Shown: positions 44,983-55,801 of the stretch, piece by piece | Layout of the letters: each line of letters starts with the position of its first letter | How positions within the stretch are numbered: position 1 is the first letter of the stretch | DNA from: Aphanomyces cochlioides | Taxonomy: Eukaryota > Oomycota > Saprolegniomycetes > Saprolegniales > Verrucalvaceae | DNA length: 64,000 bases | Assembly (NCBI GenBank): GCA_019828595.1 | Contig: JAHQRK010000037.1 | Coordinates: 371,733 to 435,732, forward strand | Reading direction: 5' to 3' | The notes under the pieces: model-generated | The model's input: the letters and a program-made list of their open reading frames with translations, nothing else | What the model was told of the DNA's origin: nothing | The model's database searches: none | Translations under genes and position numbers: made by a program

Positions 44983-45734
44983 TGTGGCAAAGCGAGCCGC
45001 CACACGCGAAACCGATCCAACGCGTAGGTTGACGCAAGGGGCGATGAACTATTGGCTGGAAGGTCGCCAATCGCGATGGACTACGAGTGGATTTCAGTGC
45101 CGGATTGTCCAGGAATTATGACCAAGGAGCAAGCAGTACAAGTGGAAAAGCAGAGCCCAACAAGCCAGAGCAGTGGCCACCAATGGAGGGCGACCAACCA
45201 GGCTTGCAGTCAGTGTGGTGGCCTGCTGCGAGCGTGTTGCCAAGACTTATGGCCAATTGAGTGAGTGAGTAAAGGTCAGAGACCAATCGTGAAGCGAGAC
45301 GGAGACAATTACAGAGCGTGCGTGCGAAGTTTGTAGCTTAGGAAAGAGAGGCAGTAGTTAGACAGAACTCTTTTTGGTTGGCGTTGAATGAACCTCTAAG
45401 TTTGTGGCGTCCCGTCGAGAGAGTTTAAGCGCCAAGAAGTTTGCAGGAGTTCCGTGAGTCTGTCGAAAACTCGCACCGTCAATCGCCCTCACCAACGCCA
45501 GTCAACGCTAGGCGTAGCTCGTGGGCAACCGAGCAACCAACCCCCTTTCCAGTCCTCCCAACCGTCCTTTTCCCCGGCAGCGGTCAACTACTGCGGACTT
45601 TCAACCCACAGTCGTGCCTCTCCATTTCCTTCGATCGCGTCTGGTTCACCTAAAAGCCCCAGGCGAACTCTAACCTTCCACCCCCCTTTTCTTGCGGCGA
45701 AAAGCTCAGACTTCACTGATCTGACCATCCCACA
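44983..45734 (+). repeat. 5' LTR of element 1
   Basis: 752 bp, TG...CA ends. It contains an ORF-like stretch without merit. The downstream PBS is offset by two bases. Confidence 0.95.
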
Positions 45735-45736
45735 TG

Positions 45737-45755
45737 TGGTGCCACGAACCGGGAG
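45737..45755 (+). other. tRNA primer-binding site of element 1
   Basis: TGGTGCCACGAACCGGGAG, starting two bases after the LTR. Its complement has the CCA end and a GGTTC T-arm motif of a tRNA 3' end. Which tRNA is not determined. Confidence 0.75.
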
Positions 45756-45776
45756 GTTGAGCAAACGACCGAAGAT

Positions 45777-47213
45777 ATGGTTAAGCCAGTTAACCCTGCT
45801 ACCCTGCTGTCGGACGCGTCAGCAGACAACCAGACGTCCACTCCGGTGGACATGCAATTGGACCCGTCAGAGCAAGCAAAGCAAGCGATGGCGGCATCCA
45901 GGAGTCGTTACGGGCAGACTCCAACTGCCTTCGGGCAAAATCAATCTGTAGCTACACCGACCCACGCCACTACGACCAACCTAGACGCGCGACCGCGCTC
46001 TAGCAAAAAAATTCTGCGGAATTCCAAGGCTACCGCAGCGATGTTGGTGGCCACGAGGAAGACATGGACGCCGATGGATCGCCGTCGGCTCCCGCCGATG
46101 ACCAGTCGAGATTGATCGCGGTGTTGGTCAGGCAAAACCAAGATCTGATGCGGCAGTTGCAAAGCAATCAAACCTCCGCGCGAGTGCAGGAAGACGACGA
46201 CGACCTTGACGAGTGGAACATGGATGCCGCGCCTGTCGGGCTACCTTCCAACAACGGCCCCCGCTTGCACGTTCTTGCGCTCGAGCCGCTGCAGCGGTTC
46301 GGTGGATCAGCCGATGGCACTGACGCGGGGGCGAGTTTCCTTCGGCGCTTTGAGGAGAACGCGACAGCCAGTGGATGGACAGATGACGAGGCCAAGCGCA
46401 AGTTCCGCCTCACCGTTGGTCAAGCGGTCCAAGAAGTACAACCAGCTGCGCGCCGATGAGCGATCCACCTGGAAGGCCGTGCGTGCGAGCTTTGTCCGCG
46501 AGTACATCCTCAGCCCGGTGCCCAAGCAGGAGGTCTACTACACGATGCGTCAGAAGGAGAATGAGACCATCCGAGAGTACCTCTTCCGTTTCAATGCGGC
46601 TGCCACAAAGATCGTCTCAAGTACGACACCAATCGGAAGCACTTCGTTGATCACTTGCGGTGCTTTTGCAACTCGTTGGCTGATCCGAGCCAGGCCAAGT
46701 GGATCTCCTCGATGCGCTTCACCTCGATGGACGACTTGAAGGAGTATTTGAACGACCAGCGCCACACTGAAGCCTTGCGAGAGCATCGCAGTCAACGAGG
46801 GACAGTTCAACCGAGTGGCAACCAGCGACAAGAACGCGCGAGGGCCCCGCGTGTCAACCACTTGGACGCTGTGACCCCGACAGATATGGCTAAGTTGGCA
46901 GCGGCGACGACTGACTCTGTGCGCGCTGAAATCTTCGCTCTTGGGCTCAACAAGCATGAGGCGTGCCGCGAAGTCTGCCGTGACTGTGGCAAGACGCACT
47001 TCAAGTTGGACGGCCTGTGCTGGTCGACTTCTTCTGTACTTTGTGCCAACGCATGGGCACCCCGAGATCAACTGTTTCAAGGCTTGTCAACTCTGCGCGA
47101 CACCGCACCACAAAGCCAATCCGTGCCCGACTCGTCAACAAGCTGCCGAGCTGAAGGAGTTCCTGCAAGGGCTGGACATCCCCGACATGCCCAGCCTGGA
47201 TTGTTTAAACTAG
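45777..47213 (+). pseudogene. gag of element 1, frameshifted
   Basis: Starts MVKPVNPATLLSDASADN at 45777 and shifts frame at least four times (near 46060, 46430, 46650 and 47010). Recognisable parts are GASFLRRFEENATASGW, STWKAVRASFVREYILSP, RQKENETIREYLFRFNAAA (capsid-like core) and two Cys/His clusters resembling zinc knuckles: CREVCRDCGKTHF and CFKACQLCATPHH. Gag would package element RNA; this copy cannot be translated through. Confidence 0.8.
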
Positions 47214-47669
47214 TAAGTCCATGGGGACCCCAGCCGTGACGGACGTCGGACATCGCACACTGACTCAAAAAACCAAGAAAAACTGAAAAATGATGAAAAC
47301 CCAAAAACATTGAAAAACCAAGAAATACCCATAAAAATAGCCCACACCAGAACCTTACTGACGGAGTTCGAAGAGCTTTTTGAGGTGGTTCGTGGATGGA
47401 AGAGGAAGCAACAAGAGCGAGCGGTTACGGCAGCAATTGAAGAAGCAACCAAGAATGAAGACAGAATCAGTAGTCGACGCGACGCCAATGCCGCCAACCA
47501 TGTTGGCTTCCTGAAAGTTCCCCCAGTAACCAAGAATACATCCAACCTTCCCGACAAACCTTTTGTTTTCTCTTCGGCTGCCGACTGCGTGGCGCTGTCA
47601 GACGAGTACAGGCTCAAGGAAGGCTAACACTTCGGTCACTGGCAAGATACAACGTTCATCGAGAACGAC

Positions 47670-48973
47670 ATGACACGCCAAGCATTCCTAAATGCGCAAA
47701 TCATGGACCAAGCAGTGGTGGTCCTGGCAGAGACTGGCGCCAACATGAGCATCATCCATCCCATGATCGTCAAGAAGCTCGGCCTGAAAGTGGACACAAC
47801 GAGGACGACTGATATAGCTGGCCTTGGAGGAGCCACCTTTGTGAACACTCAAGGCATCGTAGACATCAATTAACCATTGGTCGCGGGCTGGTTTACGTTT
47901 TCCCGATCGCTGTCTGCGACTTTGGGGACACTGGCTTCGACGCCATCCTTGGAATGGATTTCCTATTCCGCGCTGGTGTCATGGTGGATGCAAGTCGTCG
48001 CGAACTGAACCTACCTGAAGGCGAGTACGTCGAACTGCACGACCAGCCGGTCCGCTACAGTCGTGGTTACATGAATCACGTACGCCTGAACCGCAATGCG
48101 AGCATCCCGCCCGGTGGATCAATCGTTGTGCCTTTACCCAAGCTGCGCGAAGGGATGCCAGAGACACTGGAATACTGGGTTCATCGCGATGTGCGCTAGA
48201 TTACCACTGCGTTAGACGCCGACGACAAACCAGCAGCCTACAAGGGCACAAACGTCAGCGAACGCAACGTGTTTCTGTCTGCCAACACTGTTGTCGGGGC
48301 AATCTCAGCCCAAGGCGAGCGACTGCTCAGCCGGCCGATGGTGCGCACGAGCAGTTTGAGATACCAAGCATGGAAAGCGGAAGCGTGGGAAGGGAGTTAC
48401 CCCGATGACCACCGAGCGAGACTGGATGAGGCTGCGGCCGAGTTAGCTGACGACAACAGCTGGAAGGAGCCGCGACCCCCGTCGCCTAGACACTTGCTCA
48501 CTGTCGACGGGAAACTGCGTACAACCTGCGAAAACGACGGTGACTACGGCGTGGATGACGAACGGCCCCCTATTGCGCAATCGGTGGACGGCCATGAAGC
48601 GCCGATGGATCCGGTGGAAGCCGCCGAGCCAAGGATGCGTGCCGTCTTCTGCTACCATGCTTGCCACTTTCGGGACACGCTGCCTCCGCCATCAATCTTC
48701 CTGATGGACACGGTGCCCGACAACTTGGATCAGCGACGGATGGCTAAAGAAGTAATGCTGCGCGAAGGAATTGATTTGTCAACTGAAGAATTGGAGCAGC
48801 AGCTAGCCATAATCCCTGAAGTGCCGCGCGAAGTAGAGCCGTTCGACCCCGATCAACTGGACGTCGGCGAGGATGAATTGAGCGATGAAGAAAAAGAGAA
48901 AATGAGAGTCATCCTCCGTAAGTACCGAAAGTTCTTTATCAAGTCGGGCAACGGCCTGCCGCCGCCTGCCTAG
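47670..48973 (+). pseudogene. Protease region of element 1 pol, with altered active site
   Basis: A retropepsin-like segment starts about 47670: VVLAETGANMSIIHPMIV, where the usual D-(S/T)-G-A is E-T-G-A, then IAGLGGATFVNTQG. Stops interrupt at 47871-47873 and 48197-48199, after which the pol linker (MFLSANTVVGAISAQGERLL) runs in one frame to a TAG at 48971-48973. The Asp-to-Glu change would impair cleavage. The linker before RT is long and acidic. Confidence 0.75.
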
Positions 48974-50335
48974 GGAGCCGTCTGCGACATCGACGTCGGT
49001 GAGGTAAAGCCGCTGGCTGAACGAGCAAGGCGCATCCGCCCGGAGCTGCTGAAGAAACTGTTTGACCTCCTGCGAGGATTGTTTGACTTTGGGCTGATCA
49101 CCTTTTCGAATTCGCCTTGGGCCTCCCCGATCGTGCTGGTTCTTAAGAAAGGTGGCAAAGATATCCGCCTTTGTATCGACTACCGGGGCATAAACGATCT
49201 CCAAGAGCTCATGCGGTCACCGATGCCGGCACTTGACGGGATGCTAGCCAACTTCCACGCGATGCAATGGTTCCTGTCGCTCGACAACGCGTCTGGGTTC
49301 TGGGTCGTGCGCGCGACCAAGCGAGCGCGCAAAGTCAGTGCCTTCATCTGCGCTTTGGGCCACTTCGAGTGGACGCGAATGGCACAAGGGCTCAAGAATG
49401 CGCCGATGATATACCAGCGGATGATTACGAACGCGTTGTTCGGTTTTGTGGACATGCCACCAGGGGTGGCCGACGATGATGCTGATTTTGAGCCGATGGA
49501 TATGTTTGCCTTGGGATTTAAATGCGACTTATCGCAGCTTCCACCGCCAGCCAACCGCACATCGTTCGCCGGCGACATAAGCGATGGCGCTGATTCGTGG
49601 GATGGCATCGTAGAGCTGACCGATCATATCCTCGCTCGTCTGACTTATTTCAGCGTGAGCATCTCGGCCCTGAAGAGCAAGTTCGGAAAATTTGCGTCTG
49701 ATTTCCTTGGCCATGTTGTGTCCCGCAGAGGATTGGAGGCGAGGCTGCGGAGTCTCGATACTGTCCTAGCCACGCCATTCCCGAAGTGCCTCCGTGACAT
49801 GCAATCGTTCCTGGGCTTGCTGAATTTTTATAGCCGATTTATCGAGAATTACTCGATTTTGGCGAGCTGCCTGTACGAGATCTCGGACGAAGAGCTGCGC
49901 CTGGGCCTGGTATCACCCGCTGCCGTTCGTGCGTTTGCTGACCTGAAGGCCGCCTACTCGTCGACACCGCTCCTGCGTCATGCCGATCCTGGCCGAGAGT
50001 TCCACATCCTACTGTACACGACAACTTCGGCGATTTCGGCGACAGCTTGTCAGGACTATGATGGAGTGCTGCATCCCGTGAGGTTCTGTGGTCGGACTCT
50101 GAAGGGCGGCGAGCCGCGTTACGAGGAATGGGCAAAGGAGGCTCTCGCTCTGCTGCGTGCCGTCAAGGTTTGCTACTACGAGTTGCGCAACATGCAGTTG
50201 GTGGTGTATAGTCGCCATGGCCTCTTGAAGTGGATCCTGGCCGACAAGCGTGGCAAAGCCGATCATCTGCCCTGGGCCGCGATCCTGTCGCCCTGGACGA
50301 TTCGCGTGGAACAAGTGGTCGAGTTGGATGAATGA
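48974..50335 (+). pseudogene. Reverse transcriptase and first RNase H of element 1
   Basis: Frame continues past the TAG at 48971. RT marks: NSPWASPIVLVLKKGGKDIR, LCIDYRGIN, FLSLDNASGFWVV (first Asp) and FLGLLNFYSRFI. At the usual YxDD site the sequence reads FAGDISDGADSWD (49565-49576 for F-A-G-D), so one catalytic Asp is Gly. A gypsy RNase H-like domain follows (ILLYTTTSAISATACQ, EWAKEALALLRAVKVCYYEL), but the Asp normally near the start of it is missing, so this domain is probably non-catalytic. The reading frame is intact to 50335 despite these changes. Confidence 0.85.
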
Positions 50336-51081
50336 TGGGCCCTGCCGATTCGTTTGATGGACATACTGCACCCCCAGACGCGTCAACCTTGGCCGATATG
50401 GATGTGTATAAGCCCAACAAAGCTAAGGATGTGCAAGTCTCTCAACAGCAAGCCACCCTACCACGATTCGACCTCGACGAACGGGCTGTGGTGGTTGCCT
50501 TTGACGGCGCTATCAAGGTGAAGGAGAAACTCGGCAGCTTCGGCTTTGTGATCTGGTAGCTGCCTGGTTGGAGCGTGCTGTGGGCAGAAAATGGCGTCCT
50601 CGCCGATGCGACGGTTAACCTTGCAGAGTACAGTGGACTGATTGCGGCCTTGGGATGTGCCTTGAGTCTAAGCCTGGCGAATCCAGTGATCTTCGGTGAT
50701 TCACGCTTGGTTATCCACCAAGTACTGGGGTGGATGCCGAGCAAGCAGTCCCATTTACAGAGCTGCCTTGATCGGGTCCGCGCACTAAGAGATCGAGCGA
50801 CTGGGGTGGAATTTCACCACGTGAAGCGGGAATGGAACGGCGCCGCTGATCTGCTGGCTGGGCTCGCACTGCAAGACCGGGCTGGAGGGCAAGTGCTGGA
50901 CGAATCGGTCCTGGAAGAGCTACAGCGACGCAACCTGCTGCCGGAGCTTCTGCACCCCGCCGCTGCCGTTGCAACCCCGATGATTATGGCGTTCCAAGCA
51001 AGGTCGACGGAGAAGATGGCTGCCCTGAGTGGATCGAGTGAGCAAAGCACAAGACCGAGAGAGAGAATTGGCGAATATTAA
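50336..51081 (+). pseudogene. Second RNase H domain of element 1 pol
   Basis: After a TGA at 50333-50335, a second RNase H fold appears: VVVAFDGAIKVKEKLGSFGF (Asp), AEYSGLIAALGCALSL (Glu), VIFGDSRLVIHQVLGW (Asp) and HHVKREWNGAADLLAGLAL (final Asp). One TAG (50557-50559) interrupts it. All four catalytic residues are present, unlike the first RNase H. An extra archaeal/plant-type RNase H downstream of a degenerate one is known from some plant (Tat) and oomycete Ty3/gypsy groups; assignment here is by motif only. Confidence 0.8.
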
Positions 51082-51336
51082 GTGCTATTTGCGGGGCGAA
51101 GTCAGCAACCTGACTGAGACGGAGTGTCGTTTGTTGCCCAAGTTAGCCGGTCAGTTCGAAATCGGCGAGCGAGGGGCTCTATACCGCGTCGAGTGGTCGT
51201 CGAAGAGATCGCCCGAAGAGCGCATGCAATGGAAGCTGGTGATCCCGCCGCGGGATCACCAGAGATGCAAATGTTTATTTGCGCCAACGACTCACTCTTG
51301 GACCTCAACATCATCGAGGACATTGTGAATCCCAAA

Positions 51337-51487
51337 AATGAGGAAAATTAAAAATAATTTGCATTTTAAAAGGGATGAATAAATTATCCTATTTTTGTAT
51401 AGAAAAGAATAAATTATTCTATTTTTTGTATGAGATAAATAAATAATGAAGTGGTCATCATATGAAGAATAAATTACAGAACATATT
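51337..51487 (+). other. AT-rich insert between RNase H and integrase
   Basis: About 150 bp of very AT-rich sequence with repeated AATAAATTAT-like words (51385-51475) lies in an otherwise GC-rich pol. The flanking frames (LLDLNIIEDIV before, RVLVKVVLAHCH after) would otherwise join. No inverted ends. Confidence 0.65.
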
Positions 51488-52957
51488 TTCGGCAAGTCTG
51501 ATCCCGCGAGTCCTGGTCAAGGTGGTGCTGGCTCATTGTCATGACGACGCTCAGGGTGGACACGCAAAGTTCCAACGGACGTATGAGCGCGCAAGTGCCC
51601 ACTTCTATTGGAGACTGATGTACGCCGACACGAAAGACTACGTTGCCGACTGCGCCATCTGCAATACAGCTGGGCCACCGCCGAACTTTCGAGCCTTGAG
51701 TCCAGGGAACCTCACCCCGGAAGGACCGTTAGATGTGGTGTGCATGGATGCCGCGACCGACATGCCGTCATCGTTCAGAGGGAACCCCCAGTTGATCGTC
51801 TTCGCCGATGTGTTCACGGGCTTCATCATGACCAAGGCGACACCGAATCGGACGGTTCACACAGTCGCTCTCGCCTTCGAGGAAGTCGTTTTCCGCCACT
51901 TTGGGGCCTGCTGTGAACTGCGCCATGACCGCGATCCTTCCTTCATGTCAAACGTGTTCAAGTATTTCTGTGAGATGTTGGGACAGCGGCAGATGCTGAC
52001 CTTTGCGTACCGTCCGCAGGCGAATGGCCTTGCCGAGCGATCGATCCAAGTGATGGTCCGTGCCGTGAAGCACTATGTTCAGGATCCGAAGCAAAGAGAC
52101 TGGGACGACTGGGCTGAGAGACTGGTGTTCGAGATGAACACGTCCGTGTCGGTCGTGCGCAAGGAGACTCCGTTCTTCCTCATGCACGGATGGGACCCGC
52201 ACACCACGATCACTGCGAGCTGCCGACAGTCCGTGGGGACGCCGAGCAAGAAGCTTATCGCTGGCGATTGCAAGTCCACCAGCAGCAAGTGTATTGCCAT
52301 GCATTGAATCGAGACCTGGTTGGTGCGGCCCTCGCTAGCCGCGCGCGTCGTCACAATGAGCAACTGCCTGAAGACGTCGATGAACGTATCAAAGTGGGTG
52401 ATGCAGTGTGGCTGTACTTCGACCAGGTTAAGCCCGGCGTGAAAGTCAAGTTAGCCCACTGGTGGCACGGCCCTTTCCGCGTGTTATCGCGCCCCAATGA
52501 TTACTCAAGCGAATTGAAGTCGCGTGTGCGTCATACAGGGAAAGTCTATCGGTTCCACGCGGTTGTGCACGACTCTCGGCTGAAGCCGCGACGGGTCTAC
52601 CTAGAGCGGCCAGTGGAATTACTGCAAAATGTGCCGGAGATTGACTTCGACGAAGAGCTAGCATTACCCGACGACTCATTTCTTGGTGGACGACCCGACC
52701 GCGACGATGTACTGGGCTCGCGCCCGCAAGTTGTGGCTGTGCGAAACGTGCGATACACACAAGGCACGAAGGAGTATGAAGTTCAATTTTACCGGGGTGG
52801 ACCGTGGATATGGGAAGCGCTTGTCAATATTCCGCCGTCTGAACTGATTTACGAATTTGAGCAAGTGCGCCTCGGGTTTGATCGGCTTGCGATGATGGTC
52901 CAGGAAGAGCTCCACCCGATCGAAGAGGAGGAGACGAAGGACGACGATCAAGCGTAA
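51488..52957 (+). pseudogene. Integrase of element 1, frameshifted at the C-terminal part
   Basis: Zinc-binding HHCC part: HCHDDAQGGH and CAICNTAG. Catalytic core: VVCMDAATDMPS (Asp), RHDRDPSFMSNVF (Asp) and RPQANGLAERSIQVMVRA (Glu), complete. A frame change near 52200-52300 leads into the C-terminal domain (52190-52957) with a GPY/F-like HWWHGPFRVL and a long tail IWEALVNIPPSELIYEF. Integrase joins the cDNA ends to host DNA. Confidence 0.85.
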
Positions 52958-53027
52958 ATCCCAGCCCAGCGGCGCTCGAAATGGATTCCGATATCCCGGT
53001 TCGTCGGTACCTGGGTCAAGTCTCAGC

Positions 53028-54157
53028 CTAGTGCTTGTGGAGATCCCGGTTCGGAGGCGAGCCCGGAGGTGGTTGCGGTGCCCACTGACGATGTTGGGAA
53101 CATTGCTTGATTGGGGCCTTGCAGCGAGCCATATGCTTCGTCGTGATCCAGCGACATTGCTCCCCGTGGTGGCCAACTCTACGTTGCATACAATCCGCCA
53201 GCGGTAGAGCGCAGCGTCGGTCTTCTTTCCCAGGGTAGCGGTGGTCACACAGCTTCTCGTTCATGGCTTGGTGGTAGCGCTGAGCTTCTGCTGATATCTT
53301 GTCCTCGTATACCCAGTACGACTTTGTCGCGGCTCCCGGGTTCTCCACTATCTCATAGTCGGAGTCGTCAGAGTTGTCCACCACGGGTGATGCGGGGGCC
53401 GCAAAGAGATCATCGTCCTGGTCAGCCGACGGTGTGGCTGCTCCGTCAGAATCGATCGTCACAGACTCCCGAATGGCTTCGCGCATGCGCGCGACAAGTG
53501 AACTTGGTGGCGTGTCTATGGGTGGACCGAGGTCAACACCCGTGCTGGAGAGATCCTGGCCACTGGCAGGCGCGACAACGATGCTTGATAAGGTCTCAGA
53601 CCCCTTCGCCCCCGACAAGGCCTTCAGCTACACGAGTTGCTTCAACAGGGGAGGGTGGATGTTAGTACCTGAGACTCCAACGCGTCGATTTGCCGCCCCT
53701 GCGCCTCAAAGCGACTCTCCTGCAATTGAATGAGATTCGCTTGGGTCCCCACTTGCTCCTCAAGAACGCTGATTTTCTGCGTCGCTTGCGCTGTGGCCAG
53801 AACGCTTGCCGCGAGTTGGTGACTGCTTCTGAGCAGCAAGGAATGAGCGATGGAGATGAACTCTTGACGTGTCCTCGAGTCATGGATCCATCCATGAGCG
53901 TCGCGTCTAATCAACTGCCGGGAGTTGGCGAGCGTATCAACAGCTGCGTGCGTAAGCGAAGGGAGGTCGACCAACGAAGAAGCAGCGCCAGGGGAGGTCC
54001 CTTGAAGGCGCAGAGCATGGTTTCCAAGCTCGGTGGTGAGCTCCGACGCGGCTATGCTCAAAGCGGCCTGAAAGGACGACATGACGGCTGGCTGAGGCGC
54101 GAGCTGGTTGGATTGTGAGCCTGATGGCTTGGTTCCGTCAGAGCCCTTTGATGGCAT
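53028..54157 (-). CDS. Spliced antisense gene of LTR element 1
   Basis: Runs opposite to gag-pol. Exon 1 (54157-53669) starts MPSKGSDGTKPSGSQSNQLA and ends in a coiled coil (KISVLEEQVGTQANLIQLQE, RQIDALESQ). A GT-AG intron of 41 nt (53668-53628, GTACTAAC...GTGTAG) joins in phase 0 to exon 2 (53627-53028), giving 362 residues. Exon 2 has an acidic region (SDYEIVENPG) and a C-terminal Cys/His segment (EQCRWITTKHMARCKA, CSQH). The splice sites make sense only on this strand. Function unknown. The protein and two neighbours share a coiled coil plus Cys motif, so they may bind nucleic acid or regulate the element; this is inference. Confidence 0.75.
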
Positions 54158-54351
54158 CGATCAGTTGGTTAGCGAGGACGGTGCACAGAATCCGCGAACA
54201 AACTGACTCAGGAAATCAATCGACAAATGCTCCTGTATTATCAGCCAATGGGATTGTACTATGAAGACTCTAAGCGTGTCAAGCGAGCCGATCAGTCGAG
54301 GGGCAGCGCGGGGAAGTCGATGCGAGGGCCGTAGCCGTCGATGTGGTAGCT

Positions 54352-54807
54352 TTACCCGAAGGGGCACTCGTCTTTGTAGTGGGAGCAAGACGGCGCGTTT
54401 GGCAAGTCTCCTGGCGTGATCCCCGAGCACGGAGCACCCATGTGCCCTCTCATGTCGCGATTGGCGTCGCGGTGGTCCAGGGGATATCTCTTAAGGTGCT
54501 GCGCTAACAGCTCGCTCAGCCGCATGACGCCCTGGGCGAGTTCGGTGTGGCTCTCCTGCAACCGGCGGATCTCCCGGTCCTTTTGCATAATTTGGCGCTG
54601 CAGCTGACGAAAGATTTGAGCGTGCTCAGCGAGCGTGTGGCTGAACGTGTCTTGTTGGTGATGGGCTTCCCGAATGCGCGCCTGCACCTCTGTTTTGTGG
54701 TCATCCTGGTGGACGTGGAAGGTTTGAAGCGCCTGCCCTAGCTGCTGGTTGGCCGCTGCGATCACTTGGTGCATCCGATCAGTGTTGTCTTGGTTGTTGA
54801 GAGCCAT
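54352..54807 (-). CDS. Antisense coiled-coil/Cys-motif protein of LTR element 1
   Basis: 151 residues starting MALNNQDNTDRMHQVI. The middle is a long coiled coil (IFRQLQRQIMQKDREIRRL). The C-terminus has APCSGITPGDLP, SCSHYKDECPFG, a Cys-x13-Cys-x6-Cys arrangement related in position to those of the flanking antisense genes. No lesion. Unknown function; no host family recognised. Confidence 0.65.
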   Translation of the reverse strand: MALNNQDNTDRMHQVIAAANQQLGQALQTFHVHQDDHKTEVQARIREAHHQQDTFSHTLAEHAQIFRQLQRQIMQKDREIRRLQESHTELAQGVMRLSELLAQHLKRYPLDHRDANRDMRGHMGAPCSGITPGDLPNAPSCSHYKDECPFG

Positions 54808-54938
54808 GGCCAGAAGAAGATGAGCGACAACGATGGTGAAAAGGAAAATGAAGAAGAAGATGTCGTGTTGCTCAAGGAATTGACTATGATGGCTATTCCG
54901 TTGGCTCGTCTTGTGAAAATTCGGTCTGTGAGGAGCTG

Positions 54939-55562
54939 TCAGGAGCTGTCAGTTGGCTGGGCCGGATGCATCCCGGAGCGACGATATGGGCAGCGCGCCA
55001 AGGAGTTGCGACAAGGATGGCCTTTGTTTGTTAACATGCCGCACAGTTCGACGCCTGGACGACGGCGTGGCGAGCGCCCCTGCGATTGCACCGCAAGTCG
55101 AAGGTTGTCCAAGTCGGCTGCGAGCTTGACCACAGCTCGCCCATATTGAACCACACTGTTTGCCGTATTGTCAACGGATACCTTTTGTCGAGTGAGTCGG
55201 CTGTTGAGCTGCTCCGTGGCGGTGGTTTGTGTAGCCACACGCTCATTCATCTCAATGATGGCCGCGTCCTGTTTGTCAATCCGTGCCAGAATGTGATTGA
55301 TGTGGTTGACCTGGTTCTTCAGCCCCTCGATGCGGTCGTTTCTGAATGGCCCAGGAGTGCTCGCGTCGAATGGAGTCTCATCGCCGGATTCGTTGTCCTG
55401 CGGTAGCGGGGAATGCTCCGGAGAGTTGACGGCGTTGTCGCCCATCTTGCCCGACACCAAGAAAATTCCGGGAAGCGGCGCCACCGACGAAACATCTTGT
55501 GGTGAGCCTGGCCCTTGTAGCGACGACTCGACCGGTGGTGGCGATGGTAGCGACTGACTCAT
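54939..55562 (-). CDS. Antisense coiled-coil/Cys-motif protein of LTR element 1
   Basis: Start MSQSLPSPPPVESSLQ at 55562, 207 residues. A Pro/Ser-rich acidic N-terminus is followed by a helical coiled coil (GLKNQVNHINHILARID, AAIIEMNERVATQTTATEQL), and then ELCGMLTNKGHPCRNSLARC, a C-x9-C-x6-C motif. The C-G-x-x-T-x-x-G-x-x-C pattern resembles small zinc-binding motifs found in diverse proteins. It is the first of the three genes in the antisense direction, nearest the 3' LTR, so the LTR could drive it bidirectionally. Confidence 0.65.
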   Translation of the reverse strand: MSQSLPSPPPVESSLQGPGSPQDVSSVAPLPGIFLVSGKMGDNAVNSPEHSPLPQDNESGDETPFDASTPGPFRNDRIEGLKNQVNHINHILARIDKQDAAIIEMNERVATQTTATEQLNSRLTRQKVSVDNTANSVVQYGRAVVKLAADLDNLRLAVQSQGRSPRRRPGVELCGMLTNKGHPCRNSLARCPYRRSGMHPAQPTDSS

Positions 55563-55801
55563 TTTGTCTCGAATGATCTTGTCCTTGCGGCGCACGACTT
55601 GTGGCTTACGATTGGCGGTGAACGATCGCTTTGGCTCGAGATCCGAAGAGTCGCTTGACAGATACGAGTGTGGGCGATGTCTGTTGAAGCTGAGCTAAAT
55701 GTCGAAAACGCTTGTGGATCAAGTAAGCGAAGCCCAGCGAGTGTCGCTTGTCGGTTGACAGCCGTTTGTGTCCGTGGCGTCACGAGCTGCCAGGGGTGGT
55801 T

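Noticed and set aside
52676..53248. 190-residue minus-strand ORF at the integrase end
   Set aside because: It overlaps both the integrase tail and the spliced antisense gene, in a frame with no motifs.
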